Shown: positions 1 through 8,960 of the stretch, in pieces | Position numbering within the stretch: position 1 is the first letter of the stretch | Layout: each line of letters starts with the position of its first letter | Assembly: GCF_004768785.1 (NCBI RefSeq) | Contig: NZ_SRMQ01000001.1 | Coordinates: 124,001 to 188,000 of the forward strand | DNA length: 64,000 nucleotides | From: Caproiciproducens galactitolivorans | Lineage (GTDB): Bacteria; Bacillota; Clostridia; Oscillospirales; Acutalibacteraceae | Direction of reading: 5' to 3' | The notes under the pieces: model-generated | Databases searched by the model: none | The model's input: only the letters and a program-made list of their open reading frames with translations | Told to the model about the DNA's origin: nothing | Translations under genes and position numbers: made by a program

Positions 1-17
1 AAGGGTAAGGGAATTCT

Positions 18-650
18 ATGAGTAGTTTTTTTGCTAAAGGGCCGGACTATTTTGAACTGTTTAAGAAAGGGATCAATATTTCGTGCAAGGCTGCAAAAGT
101 GCTTCAGACCTCGTTTACGGACGGTCATATTGACAGGAATGAAATTGCCCAGCTGAAAGAGATTGAGCATGAGGGCGACCGGCATGTCCACTATTGTTCC
201 AACCTAATTGCCGATTCCTTTATTACGCCGCTGGATCGTTCCGACATGATGGCGATGGTTCGTGCAATCGAGGCAATCACCGACAGCATCGACGATATCG
301 GCAATCAGATTTATATGATGCACATTACCAAAGCAAGCGATTTTACGGTAAAAATGGTGGATTTGATCGTGAATTGCTGCGAAGGCCTGCAGGATCTGAT
401 GAATGAGTTTGAGCAGTATAAAAAGAATTATAAATCCATTAAGGAAAAAACTGTTTATGTTAACCATCTTGAAGAAGAGGGTGACGCGATTTTCAGCGAG
501 GCTATGCGGGCGCTCTTTGACCCCGAGAACAAGATGGAAATGATTGACGTGATCCGGTTGCAGAATCTTTACAACACCTTGGAAGATGCGCTGGATTACT
601 GCGAAGACGTTGCAGACATTGTGGAACAGATTATTATTTCAAACACCTGA
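18..650 (+). CDS. DUF47/PhoU-like phosphate transport accessory protein
   Basis: A 210-residue, all-helical, acidic soluble protein that matches the DUF47 (PhoU-related) family by its length and by the pattern near residue 50 (EHEGDRHVH) and residue 150 (EEEGDAI), the two repeated E..GD helices of PhoU-like folds. Members usually sit next to a Pit-type phosphate permease and modulate it at the membrane. The permease would be expected upstream, outside this window. The ATG follows a GGGAAT-like ribosome site. A hairpin terminator follows the gene, so it is probably the last gene of its operon. The family call is firm, the transport role is inferred. Confidence 0.85.
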   Translation: MSSFFAKGPDYFELFKKGINISCKAAKVLQTSFTDGHIDRNEIAQLKEIEHEGDRHVHYCSNLIADSFITPLDRSDMMAMVRAIEAITDSIDDIGNQIYMMHITKASDFTVKMVDLIVNCCEGLQDLMNEFEQYKKNYKSIKEKTVYVNHLEEEGDAIFSEAMRALFDPENKMEMIDVIRLQNLYNTLEDALDYCEDVADIVEQIIISNT

Positions 651-665
651 AATTGAATTCTCTGA

Positions 666-697
666 AGCTCACCTTTTGTTTGGGTGGGCTTTTCTTG
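666..697 (+). terminator. Intrinsic terminator after DUF47 gene
   Basis: Arms AGCTCACC and GGTGGGCT (one G-T pair) around a T-rich loop, followed by TTTTC. It separates the phosphate gene from thyX. Confidence 0.75.
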
Positions 698-721
698 CGC
701 TTTGGGTCCTTTTATTTTGTG

Positions 722-750
722 TTGAACACGTTACAATAGTTTGTTATAAT
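722..750 (+). promoter_or_regulatory. SigA-type promoter for thyX-tmk
   Basis: TTGAAC at 722-727 and TATAAT at 745-750 with a 17-base spacer, about 40 bases before the thyX start and directly after the preceding terminator. Confidence 0.75.
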
Positions 751-791
751 ACTAATATTACCGACTAAAAATGTAAAAAAGGGGCTATTTT

Positions 792-1562
792 ATGGCAAAG
801 GTAACATTGATTACATATACTCCAAATCCGGAAAAAACGGTTGCGCAGGCGGCAAAGCTCTGTTATTCTTCCGCTTCAATCGATACGATATCCGAAGGGC
901 TGACACAGGAAAAGACCGCCTCCTTTGTTGACATGCTTTCTGACATTGGGCATGAAAGTCCCTTTGAACATGCATCCTTTACCTTTGGAATCGAAGGGGT
1001 TTCCCGCTCCTTTTTGGCACAGATTACCCGCCACCGCATTGCTTCCTATAGTGTGCAAAGCCAGCGTTATGTTACGGAATCCCATTTTGAATATGTAATT
1101 CCTCCCGAAATTGAAGCAATTCCGGAAGCGAAGGCGGAGTTCCTTGCCGCCATGGAGGAGGACCAGCGCCACTACGAAAATCTGACCGCGCTGTTGAAGG
1201 AAAAGCATAAGAAAGAGCTGTTGGCGTCCGGTATGGATGAAAAGTTGGCCGATCGCGCCGCGCAGAAAAAATCCATTGAAGACGCGCGTTTTGTGCTCCC
1301 GAATGCGTGCAATACAAAAATGATCTGCACCTTTAACGTACGTTCGCTCCAGCATTTCTTTTCCCTGCGTTGCTGCAATCGCGCCCAGTGGGAAATTCGC
1401 AGTGTGGCTGTGGAGATGCTGCGTCTGGTACGCGGCGTGGCACCGCATCTGTTTAAGAACAGCGGCCCGGCATGTTTGACCGGACCTTGCCCGGAAGGGA
1501 AAATGTCTTGCGGAAAAATCAACGAGATACGAGAGTTTTTTAAGGGAATAGGGGAAAACTGA
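792..1562 (+). CDS. thyX: FAD-dependent thymidylate synthase ThyX
   Basis: ThyX makes dTMP from dUMP using methylenetetrahydrofolate, FAD and NADPH. The 256-residue protein carries the ThyX signature at residues 80-92: RHR (80-82), a serine and then SQR (90-92), the dUMP/FAD binding motif. The C-terminal part (NVRSLQHFFSLR) also matches the family. The start is ATG after an AAAGGGG site. Its stop codon overlaps the start of the thymidylate kinase gene by one base, so dTMP synthesis and its phosphorylation are translationally coupled. No classical thyA is present in the window. Confidence 0.97.
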   Translation: MAKVTLITYTPNPEKTVAQAAKLCYSSASIDTISEGLTQEKTASFVDMLSDIGHESPFEHASFTFGIEGVSRSFLAQITRHRIASYSVQSQRYVTESHFEYVIPPEIEAIPEAKAEFLAAMEEDQRHYENLTALLKEKHKKELLASGMDEKLADRAAQKKSIEDARFVLPNACNTKMICTFNVRSLQHFFSLRCCNRAQWEIRSVAVEMLRLVRGVAPHLFKNSGPACLTGPCPEGKMSCGKINEIREFFKGIGEN

Positions 1563-2230
1563 TGAATGGAAGATTAATCGCAATGGAAGGGCTGGACGGC
1601 AGCGGCAAGGCGACCCAGACCGCTCTGCTTTGCAAAGCCCTTGCGGAGCGGGGCATAGAGCTGCGCCGCATTTCCTTTCCGGATTACGACGAACCTTCGT
1701 CCGCTTTGGCGAAAATGTATCTGAACGGCGAATTCGGCTCGAATCCCAATGATGTTAACGCCTATGCCGCTTCTTCTTTTTACGCGGTTGACCGGTTTGC
1801 CAGCTATCGGCGTTTCTGGAAACAGGACTATCAGAACGGCGCTTTGATCATTGCCGACCGTTACACCACTTCCAATATCGTTTTCCAGCTTTCCAAATTG
1901 CCCAAAGAACGGTGGGATGATTTTATTGACTGGTTGCAAGATTTTGAATACAATAAGCTGGAGCTTCCCCGTCCGGATCTGACAATTTATCTGAGTATGC
2001 CGCTGAAGGTGTCCCAACGGCTGTTAACCGGCCGCTACCACGGGAACGAAGAGAAAAAGGATATCCATGAGAGCAATGAGTCCTATCTTGCAGCATGCCA
2101 TGAAAGCGCGGTTTATGCCGCGCAGCATTTGAATTGGAAGATTATCCGCTGCGCAGAAGGGGAAAAACCAAGGGCAGTAGAGGCAATTCATAAAGAGATT
2201 TTGCAAAAGGTCATGGAAGGATCGCAATAA
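1562..2230 (+). CDS. tmk: Thymidylate kinase (dTMP kinase)
   Basis: A 222-residue P-loop kinase that converts dTMP to dTDP. The P-loop (residues 10-18, GLDGSGKAT) has Ala where most dTMP kinases have the first Thr of GKTT. An ADRY motif near residue 98 and a VDRF motif near residue 75 fit the DR(Y/H) motifs of the family. It starts one base inside the thyX stop. This divergent form is common in Clostridia next to thyX. A general deoxynucleotide kinase cannot be excluded, but the thyX coupling supports dTMP. Confidence 0.88.
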   Translation: MNGRLIAMEGLDGSGKATQTALLCKALAERGIELRRISFPDYDEPSSALAKMYLNGEFGSNPNDVNAYAASSFYAVDRFASYRRFWKQDYQNGALIIADRYTTSNIVFQLSKLPKERWDDFIDWLQDFEYNKLELPRPDLTIYLSMPLKVSQRLLTGRYHGNEEKKDIHESNESYLAACHESAVYAAQHLNWKIIRCAEGEKPRAVEAIHKEILQKVMEGSQ

Positions 2231-2320
2231 AGAATTTTCGGGACAGATGGCAAAGATGCTCCTGGTTCCCAGAAAGGTGCGGTTACAAGCTGTCATTTGT
2301 GCTGTCTGGAGTGTTATGGT

Positions 2321-3202
2321 ATGATTTGTTTTGCCGATTGGGGGATGCGCCGGGAGCTTGCCCAAATATGGGAAACCTGCTTTCAGGAACCCTCGCGCCC
2401 GGCAAAGTACTTTTTAAATAATTGTTTTCGGCCCTGGGAATGCCTTGTTTATCTTACAACCAAGGGGATCGCGTCCGCACTTTACATGCTTCCCATTCAA
2501 ATTACTACGGATGGAAAGCCGGTTCAGGCGCATTATATCTATGCGGCGGCCACACTTCCCGCCTACCGCGGCCGCGGCTATATGGCGGCTCTTTTGGCTG
2601 CCGCCGCGCTGGTCGGCGTAAAGCGGGGGGATCAGTATTCGTCCGTGCTGCCGGCAACGCCGGATCTTTACCGCTTGTATGAAAAGTCCGACTATACTTC
2701 CTTTTTTAAAGTCAGCCATTATACTGTGTTACAGGAAACCATGCGAAAGCTTGCCGGTTCTGCCAGCCCGTCAAAGAATATTTTTGATTTTAAAGAATTA
2801 AATCTGCTTCGGAATAAAACCCTGCTTTCGCGGGCCGGAAATGTTTTATGGAGCGACGAAGCCTTTGCTTTCGCGCAGGGAATGGGAAGGGTTTACGGTG
2901 ACCGGATGATTTGCGCCCGAACCGGGAAAGAAGCAGCCTACGCTTTTTGCCGCCGAATGGAGGACGGTTCCTGCTTGATTTTGGAGCTGATGGCAAGCGG
3001 GAAGACAATGCGTAATTTGGCCGCCTGCATTCTTCATGAGATGCCGGCGCAGAAATATATCCTTCGCCTTCCGGCATTCAGTCCGCTGGGGCAGAAGGGA
3101 AGCGTTACGGATTTTGGCATGATTAAGCCAATCGGGGGCACAACGGTCCGTCAGATTGGGGCGGATACGGACATGCCCTACCTTGGACTTCCGCTTGATT
3201 AA
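2321..3202 (+). CDS. GNAT-family N-acetyltransferase (Eis-like)
   Basis: A protein of about 293 residues with an N-terminal GNAT fold. The acetyl-CoA loop reads LPAYRGRGYMAALL, matching the R/Q-x-x-G-x-G/A signature, and a second domain follows, as in two-domain Eis-like enzymes. The ATG at 2321 has a GGAG at 2308-2311 with good spacing; an upstream TTG at 2297 lacks one. The substrate cannot be read from sequence. It lies between tmk and a DJ-1 protein with no terminator, so it may be co-transcribed. Confidence 0.8.
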   Translation: MICFADWGMRRELAQIWETCFQEPSRPAKYFLNNCFRPWECLVYLTTKGIASALYMLPIQITTDGKPVQAHYIYAAATLPAYRGRGYMAALLAAAALVGVKRGDQYSSVLPATPDLYRLYEKSDYTSFFKVSHYTVLQETMRKLAGSASPSKNIFDFKELNLLRNKTLLSRAGNVLWSDEAFAFAQGMGRVYGDRMICARTGKEAAYAFCRRMEDGSCLILELMASGKTMRNLAACILHEMPAQKYILRLPAFSPLGQKGSVTDFGMIKPIGGTTVRQIGADTDMPYLGLPLD

Positions 3203-3221
3203 TCTTTGGGAGGGTTCTGTT

Positions 3222-3761
3222 ATGATTTATCTTTTTCTTGCAAATGGATTTGAAGAAATCGAGGCGTTGGCAACCGTTGATGTATTGCGCCGCGCAAGCT
3301 TGGATGTGGTTACTGTCGGCGTAGGCGGGAAAAGAATCACCGGTTCGCATAAAATCGAAGTGACCGTCGATGTGGAAGAAAAGGATGTTTCTTTCGACGG
3401 CCTGGATATGGTGATTTTACCGGGTGGCGTTCCGGGTACACCGAATCTGGAAAAATCAAAGGTTGTCCGGGAAGTGTTACGGCATTGCGAAGAACATAAG
3501 AAATATATTGCGGCGATCTGCGCGGCGCCTTCTATCCTTGGGCATATGGGTCTGTTGAAGGGGCATGCCGCGTGCTGTTTCCCGGGGTACGAAACGGAGC
3601 TGGACGCGCAAACTGTTTCCATGGATCCGGTTTGTGTCAGCGGAAAAATCATTACAGCGCGGGGCGCGGGCGTAGCGGTGGAGTTTGCCCTGGCTATCGT
3701 CGGGGAGCTGTTGGGCTCTGAAAAATCAAAGTCTCTTAGGAAGTCGATGCAATGTATATAA
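3222..3761 (+). CDS. DJ-1/PfpI family protein (YajL/ThiJ type)
   Basis: A 179-residue class I glutamine amidotransferase-like protein. The nucleophile elbow is AAICAAP with Cys100, and the nearby Glu at residues 11-14 (EEIEA) is the acid that tunes this cysteine in DJ-1. Family members are linked to deglycase, chaperone or redox-protection activities; the exact activity is not predictable. Translation starts at ATG 3222 after GGGAGGG. The gene overlaps the next one by 10 bases. Confidence 0.9.
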   Translation: MIYLFLANGFEEIEALATVDVLRRASLDVVTVGVGGKRITGSHKIEVTVDVEEKDVSFDGLDMVILPGGVPGTPNLEKSKVVREVLRHCEEHKKYIAAICAAPSILGHMGLLKGHAACCFPGYETELDAQTVSMDPVCVSGKIITARGAGVAVEFALAIVGELLGSEKSKSLRKSMQCI

Positions 3762-4354
3762 AGAACATCAAAGAAATAAAAATAAGTCTGCGCGCGCGTT
3801 ACCGGAAGTTTCGCAGCAGGCTGGGCGAAGACCAGAAAGCCGGGATGGATTCCAAAATCCAAAACCGGCTTCTTGCGCTACGGGAGTATACGGGCGCGGA
3901 GACCGTGTTTACTTATGTCAGCAAGCCGATCGAGGTTGATACAATCGCGTTGATCAAGACCGCGCTTGCCAGCGGGAAAAGGGTTGCGGCGCCAAGGTGC
4001 GTTCCGGATACATATGATATGGAATTTTTCTATATAACTTCCCTTGATGATCTGGAAAAAGGCAGCTTCGGCGTTTTGGAACCGTCTCCCTCCAAATGTC
4101 GAAAAGTGACGAATTTTTCAAAGGGGCTTTGTATCGTACCGGGTCTCAGCTTTGACTCTCAGGGGTATCGCCTTGGATACGGAAAGGGCTATTACGACCG
4201 TTTTCTTGCCGGGTTTGGCGGAACAACGGTCGGTATCTGCTATTCCGGCTGCGTGCAGTGGAATTTGCCCCACGGCTATTATGACAAACCCGTGGATATA
4301 TTAATTACGGAGAAGTATATTCGGAGGATGGTAAATCAAAGGGCAGGCGGCTGA
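3752..4354 (+). CDS. 5-formyltetrahydrofolate cyclo-ligase
   Basis: This enzyme converts 5-formyl-THF to 5,10-methenyl-THF with ATP, returning stored folate to the active one-carbon pool. At 200 residues the size is typical. The diagnostic phosphate/ATP loop GYGKGYYDR lies at residues 142-150, and the N-terminal basic helix (KISLRARYRKFR) is standard. It overlaps the DJ-1 gene by 10 bases and precedes mltG by about 25 bases, so the three are probably one transcript. Confidence 0.94.
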   Translation: MYIKNIKEIKISLRARYRKFRSRLGEDQKAGMDSKIQNRLLALREYTGAETVFTYVSKPIEVDTIALIKTALASGKRVAAPRCVPDTYDMEFFYITSLDDLEKGSFGVLEPSPSKCRKVTNFSKGLCIVPGLSFDSQGYRLGYGKGYYDRFLAGFGGTTVGICYSGCVQWNLPHGYYDKPVDILITEKYIRRMVNQRAGG

Positions 4355-4379
4355 AATGCATTTGTAGGAGGTTGTATCC

Positions 4380-5693
4380 ATGAGTGATGAGAGGGATCCC
4401 AACGGTTACCATCAGAAAAGGGTACAGAATTTTAAACTGAATATAAAGGACGAGGACTTTTACGCAACGCCGGGAGAAGATTATCCTTCCGCACCTGTGG
4501 GCAGAAGGGCGGACTCTCGGAATCGCGATGTGCTGCATAGTTACAGCGATCCCCGGGCGGCGCACCGGGCAAAGCTTTCGCAAAGTGAAGCCGCGATCCG
4601 CGCCGAACATGCGCACCAGGTTCGCAATTTGGAAAAGGGAAGGAAGAATAAGAATTTCTTCCGCTTTTTCTGGGTTATTATGGTACTTTTCACCTCCGTG
4701 CTGCTTGCGCAGTATATGATTACCGGAATTAACGACATGCTGGCAATCGGAAAGGAGAAGGTAAGCGTAACCGTCGAAATTCCCAAGAAAGCAACTTCCG
4801 AGCAGGTTGCCGGTATTTTAAAGAATGCCGGAGTGATCCGGGATGCGAATTTCTTCATGCTGTATTCCAAGCTGACCAAAGCGGATGGAAGCTATCGGAA
4901 CGGCAGTTATAAAATTGACACGAATTTGGATTATCAGGCGATTATTACGGCGCTGCAGTCTAATCTGAACCGCATCGACACAATTAAAGTCACCATTAAA
5001 GAAGGTATGAATGTCCTCGAAATGGCGGGACTGCTGGAAAAGCAGAATGTTTGCAGCGCAAAGGAGTTTCTTGCCATTGCCAATTCCGATCAGTTTGACA
5101 GCGGCTATGAAATCATTCAGGCGATCAGAAACGGAAAAGAACGGTATTACAAGCTGGAGGGCTACCTGTTCCCGGACACCTATGATTTTTATAGGGAAGA
5201 AGACCCGAAGAATGTGGTGAAAAAGCTCCTGAATAACTGTAGCAAAAAACTGACCAAGCAAATTCAGGATAAGGCGGCGGCGCAAAATATGTCGCTCGAT
5301 CAGGTAGTGACGCTGGCTTCCATGATTCAGGCCGAGGCGGCGGATAAAGAGGATATGTACAAGGTATCTTCGGTTTTCCACAACCGGCTTGCGAAGAAAG
5401 AGGGCGACCTTCAGCGCCTGCGTTCCGACCCAACTACCTATTATCCTTACCGTACAAAGGATGCGGTTCCGTCCGATCTGCGTTCCACTTATAAGAGCCG
5501 TTACGATACCTATACCATAAAGGGACTGCCGCCGGGTCCGATCTGCAATCCGGGAATGGATGCGATTGACGCAGCACTGAATCCGGCCAATACCAACTAC
5601 CTCTATTTCTGCCACGATAAGAACGGCAAGGCGTATTACGCCACAACGAATGCGAAGCATGAGGCGAATTTAAGGAAAGCAGGATTGAAATAA
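4380..5693 (+). CDS. mltG: Endolytic transglycosylase MltG (YceG-like)
   Basis: MltG cleaves nascent peptidoglycan strands at the membrane and sets glycan length. The 437-residue protein has a charged cytoplasmic segment (1-92), one transmembrane helix (about 94-115), a LysM-like segment and the catalytic YceG domain. The LEGYLFPDTY motif is at 259-268 and the likely catalytic Glu is E319 in MIQAEA. The long N-terminal cytoplasmic tail is typical of Gram-positive forms. ATG follows AGGAGG. Confidence 0.94.
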   Translation: MSDERDPNGYHQKRVQNFKLNIKDEDFYATPGEDYPSAPVGRRADSRNRDVLHSYSDPRAAHRAKLSQSEAAIRAEHAHQVRNLEKGRKNKNFFRFFWVIMVLFTSVLLAQYMITGINDMLAIGKEKVSVTVEIPKKATSEQVAGILKNAGVIRDANFFMLYSKLTKADGSYRNGSYKIDTNLDYQAIITALQSNLNRIDTIKVTIKEGMNVLEMAGLLEKQNVCSAKEFLAIANSDQFDSGYEIIQAIRNGKERYYKLEGYLFPDTYDFYREEDPKNVVKKLLNNCSKKLTKQIQDKAAAQNMSLDQVVTLASMIQAEAADKEDMYKVSSVFHNRLAKKEGDLQRLRSDPTTYYPYRTKDAVPSDLRSTYKSRYDTYTIKGLPPGPICNPGMDAIDAALNPANTNYLYFCHDKNGKAYYATTNAKHEANLRKAGLK

Positions 5694-5707
5694 TTGGAGG
5701 GGGAAAT

Positions 5708-6931
5708 TTGAAAGAAGAAAGCAATCGCGTTGAGCTGCTGTCGCCGGCCGGCGATACGGAACGGCTGGGCGCGGCCTTGGAATTTGGAGCGGACGCGGTT
5801 TATCTTGCCGGACAGGAGTTCGGTATGCGCACCGCCCCCTCCAATTTCAACCGGGAAGAGCTGCAGAAGGCTGTTCACTTAGCGCATGAGAAGAACGTTA
5901 AGGTATATCTTACCTGCAATACCGTACCCCATAACGAAGAACTTGCCCGCCTCCCGGACTTTCTGCGCTTTGCGCAGTCCGTCGGGGTGGACGCGCTGAT
6001 TATTGCGGATTTCGGCGTGCTGGCAATGGCAAAAACCTATGCGCCGGATGTGGTGGTTCATATGTCCACGCAGACGGGAGTTGCGAATTACGCCAGCGCG
6101 AACGAGCTGTACAATCTGGGCGCTTCGCGGGTTGTCCTTGCGCGGGAGCTGAATTTGGAAGAGATCGCGGAAATCCGCGCGAAAACGCCGAAGCAGCTGG
6201 AAATCGAGGCGTTTGTCCACGGCGCAATGTGCGTTTCCTTTTCCGGGCGCTGTCTTTTGTCCAGCTATCTGACCGGGCGCGACGCGAACCGCGGGGACTG
6301 CGCACAGCCCTGCCGCTGGGAGTATGCGCTGGTGGAATCCAAGCGGCCCGGGCAATATATGCCGGTTTTTGAAGACAAGAACGGCACCTATATTCTGAAT
6401 TCGAAGGATATGTGCATGATTGAGCATATTCCGGAGATGATTCAGGCCGGCGTAACCAGCTTGAAAATTGAAGGCAGGGCAAAATCCGCCTACTATGTGT
6501 CGGTCGTCACGAACGCATACCGGAATGCCATTGACGAATATTACCGCAATCCGAAGCAAAAACTCTCTCCGTGGATTGCGGAAGAACTGAATAAAATCAG
6601 CCACCGCGAATACAGCACCGGCTTCTATTTTGGGCACGAACCGGGCCAGGTTTATGAAAACGGTGGCTATGTGCGGGAGTATGACGTCATCGCGGTATGT
6701 GAGAAATACGAAGACGGCGTTGCGACGCTGTCCCAGCGGAACCGGTTTTTCAAAGGGGATACCGCCGACATTTTGGAAAAAGGGAAGAAACCCTATCTTC
6801 TTACGCTGGATGAGCTGTTTGACGAATACTGGAACCCGATCGGATCCGCCCCGCACGCGATGATGACCGTATATTTCAAAACGGATCATCCGATCGCAAA
6901 GGGCGCGATCCTGCGTAAAAAGCGCGTATAA
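5708..6931 (+). CDS. U32-family peptidase / tRNA or rRNA hydroxylation protein
   Basis: A 407-residue U32 protein. The family signature is seen as EAFVHGAMC (167-175) followed by GRC (180-182) and DCAQPC (197-202), whose cysteines probably bind an iron-sulfur cluster. Related proteins (TrhP/YrrO, RlhA) hydroxylate tRNA or rRNA uridine or cytidine, and older annotation calls them collagenase-like. Translation starts at TTG 5708 with a strong GGAGGGG site. Its position just after mltG matches a recurrent Firmicutes neighbourhood. Confidence 0.9.
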   Translation: MKEESNRVELLSPAGDTERLGAALEFGADAVYLAGQEFGMRTAPSNFNREELQKAVHLAHEKNVKVYLTCNTVPHNEELARLPDFLRFAQSVGVDALIIADFGVLAMAKTYAPDVVVHMSTQTGVANYASANELYNLGASRVVLARELNLEEIAEIRAKTPKQLEIEAFVHGAMCVSFSGRCLLSSYLTGRDANRGDCAQPCRWEYALVESKRPGQYMPVFEDKNGTYILNSKDMCMIEHIPEMIQAGVTSLKIEGRAKSAYYVSVVTNAYRNAIDEYYRNPKQKLSPWIAEELNKISHREYSTGFYFGHEPGQVYENGGYVREYDVIAVCEKYEDGVATLSQRNRFFKGDTADILEKGKKPYLLTLDELFDEYWNPIGSAPHAMMTVYFKTDHPIAKGAILRKKRV

Positions 6932-6943
6932 TTGCATAAAAAT

Positions 6944-6983
6944 CCTCCATATTGGGAATCCTACCCAATATGGGGGCTTTTTT
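6944..6983 (+). terminator. Intrinsic terminator overlapping the PBP ribosome site
   Basis: Perfect 13-base arms CCTCCATATTGGG and CCCAATATGGGGG followed by CTTTTTT. The 3' arm contains the only good Shine-Dalgarno (GGGGG) for the next gene, whose ATG starts at 6984 directly after the T tract. Confidence 0.85.
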
Positions 6984-8576
6984 ATGGAAAAAAGAACGGC
7001 AGTTTTTTTCGCTGCTATGATGATGTGTATGTTTCTGAGTATATTGAACATCTTTTCGATCTCCAGCGGCTCGCGGCTGGCGGCGACCGCCGACAACCAG
7101 AGCAGCTACAAATTGGTCCTCGCAAAAACGAGAGGTACGATTTATGACTGCCATAAAGTACCTTTCACAAGGTCGGGAAGCGAGTATGTGGCCGCGGTTT
7201 CGCCAAGCGTGGAAGGTGCCGCGGCGCTCAGCAAAACGCTGTCCGCCAAGGAAATGCAGGAAGTGTATCCGTCCCTGACTGCGGGCAAACCGTTTGCGCT
7301 GAAGCTTCTGAAAAACATTACCGCGCCCGGAATCGATGTGTTTCGCGTTAATAGCCGATACCATGAAAAGCAGCCGGCCGTGCATATTATCGGTTACCTG
7401 GACGGTACCGGAGCCGGCGCAACGGGGATCGAAAAGGCATTTAACGAGCAGCTTACAAAAAATCAGGGGGAAATATCCGTTACCTATCGGGTGGACGCCC
7501 TGAATCGGGTGCTGCAGGGGGAAAACAAAAAAATTAACGATACTTCCTATCTGGAAAACAGAGGGGTCGTCTTGACGCTTGATAGGAATATCCAGGACAT
7601 AGCGGAGAAAGCGGCTGAAAAGTACCTTACCAAGGGAGCGGTTGTCATTGCGGAGGTACCGTCCTGTAAAATCCGCGCCATGGTGAGCCTTCCGGCTTTT
7701 TCGCCGAGCCATCTTGCGGAAGCGCTGAAATCCAAGGATTCCCCGCTTATGAACCGCTGCCTTTCCGCTTACAACGTCGGTTCTGTTTTTAAGCTCGTTT
7801 CCGCCGCGGCCGCGCTGGAGTACGGCATATCGCCGGATACGCCCTACACCTGCACCGGCTCGATCAATGTGTACGGCGATTTGTGCCATTGCTTTAACGG
7901 GGAAAGCCATGGCGCCGAAACCATGAAGGAGGCGATGGCGCAGTCCTGTAATACCTACTTTATCAATATTATGCAAAAGGTGCCGCAGGCGCAGTTCCTT
8001 TTGATGGCACAGAACCTGGGCTTTGGGCACGCGTTCGAAATCGCGCCGGGAATAGCTTCTTCCGAAGGGAATCTGCCGACGCTGGAAAGCCTGAACATCC
8101 CGCGCGCTCTTGCGAATTTTTCCTTCGGACAGGGCGATCTTACCGCAACGCCCATGCAGATTACCGCGATGATCAATACCATTGCGAGCGGCGGGAAGTT
8201 TACGCCGCCGAGCGTGTATGAGGGCTTTGTGGACGAAAATCTGAAATATACGTCGAAAGCCTCGGAACAGAAAAGTGCGCCGATTCTTTCCGACAGAACC
8301 GTGGAATTGCTCCGCGATTTTATGAAGGAATCCGTTGAAACAGGAACCAGTAAAAAAGGCAAGCCGGAAAAAGGGGGGGCGGGTGCGAAGACTTCTACCG
8401 CACAGACCGGGAAATACGTAAAAAATGTGGAGGCGGTGGAATCCTGGTACGCGGGATTTTATCCTTATGACAACCCGAAATACGTGATTACCGTTTTCGC
8501 AGAAAGCGGCACTGGCGGCGGCGCAACCTGCGGCCCTGTATTTAAACAGATTGCCGACGAACTTGCTGAAAAATAA
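6984..8576 (+). CDS. Class B penicillin-binding protein (transpeptidase)
   Basis: A 530-residue membrane-anchored D,D-transpeptidase. It has an N-terminal signal-anchor (about residues 5-27), a dimerisation region (about 45-190) and a transpeptidase domain. Catalytic motifs are SVFK (Ser267, Lys270) and SCN (321-323). The third motif reads KTS (469-471) where KTG is usual. It resembles short SpoVD/PBP2-like proteins but lacks PASTA domains, so its exact role is open. Its ribosome site lies in the stem of the preceding terminator. The alaS T-box follows with its own promoter. Confidence 0.88.
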   Translation: MEKRTAVFFAAMMMCMFLSILNIFSISSGSRLAATADNQSSYKLVLAKTRGTIYDCHKVPFTRSGSEYVAAVSPSVEGAAALSKTLSAKEMQEVYPSLTAGKPFALKLLKNITAPGIDVFRVNSRYHEKQPAVHIIGYLDGTGAGATGIEKAFNEQLTKNQGEISVTYRVDALNRVLQGENKKINDTSYLENRGVVLTLDRNIQDIAEKAAEKYLTKGAVVIAEVPSCKIRAMVSLPAFSPSHLAEALKSKDSPLMNRCLSAYNVGSVFKLVSAAAALEYGISPDTPYTCTGSINVYGDLCHCFNGESHGAETMKEAMAQSCNTYFINIMQKVPQAQFLLMAQNLGFGHAFEIAPGIASSEGNLPTLESLNIPRALANFSFGQGDLTATPMQITAMINTIASGGKFTPPSVYEGFVDENLKYTSKASEQKSAPILSDRTVELLRDFMKESVETGTSKKGKPEKGGAGAKTSTAQTGKYVKNVEAVESWYAGFYPYDNPKYVITVFAESGTGGGATCGPVFKQIADELAEK

Positions 8577-8597
8577 GTCGCTATCTGCCAAATTTCA

Positions 8598-8626
8598 TTG
8601 ACAAGAGAAAGAATACAGTTTATAAT
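8598..8626 (+). promoter_or_regulatory. SigA promoter of the alaS T-box transcript
   Basis: Consensus TTGACA (8598-8603) and TATAAT (8621-8626) with exactly 17 bases between. Transcription would begin near 8633, at the start of the T-box leader. Confidence 0.9.
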
Positions 8627-8633
8627 CAAAATG

Positions 8634-8900
8634 AAATTCAATGTGCATTTTGGGTTGTTTTTAAGACGGCAGCCGGAATGTAATGGCGTTAAAGGGTACG
8701 AATGTGTCGGTTACTGCGAAAGAGAGGGGGTCCCTGGCTGAAAGATTCCTGCATTCCCCGGCGCTGGAGCCAACCCCAGCCCTGCGGCGACGAGCCGCGG
8801 CGTTCCCCGCGTTAAGGGATTCAAGCGGCGCGGCAGCGCAATTTGGGTGGTACCACGGATTTCTCCGTCCCATTGTGGATGGTGAAGTCTATTTTTTTTG
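8634..8900 (+). ncRNA. T-box riboswitch (tRNA-Ala) upstream of alaS
   Basis: The leader holds the invariant T-box antiterminator sequence GGGTGGTACCACGG at 8845-8858, an AGAGAGGGG stem I element near 8721 and a GGCTGAAAGATT element near 8736. A candidate specifier triplet GCT (Ala) lies at 8763-8765. A run of eight T at 8892-8899 ends the terminator form. Uncharged tRNA-Ala would stabilise the antiterminator and allow alaS expression. The class is certain, the specifier position is a best guess. Confidence 0.93.
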
Positions 8901-8960
8901 CGGCGCACCGAACAAAGATATCTATTATTTTGGCCTGAGAGGCGGAATGGAGTTATTGCA

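Noticed and set aside
876-1583. 235-codon minus-strand frame over thyX
   Set aside because: ThyX is certain on the + strand, and the minus frame has no family features or ribosome site.
5879-7096. 405-codon minus-strand frame over the U32 gene
   Set aside because: It covers the U32 peptidase, the terminator and the PBP start, which is not plausible for a real gene.
6876-8591. 571-codon minus-strand frame over the PBP
   Set aside because: The + strand frame has the SxxK and SxN motifs and a signal anchor. The minus frame is basic and low-complexity, typical of a shadow.
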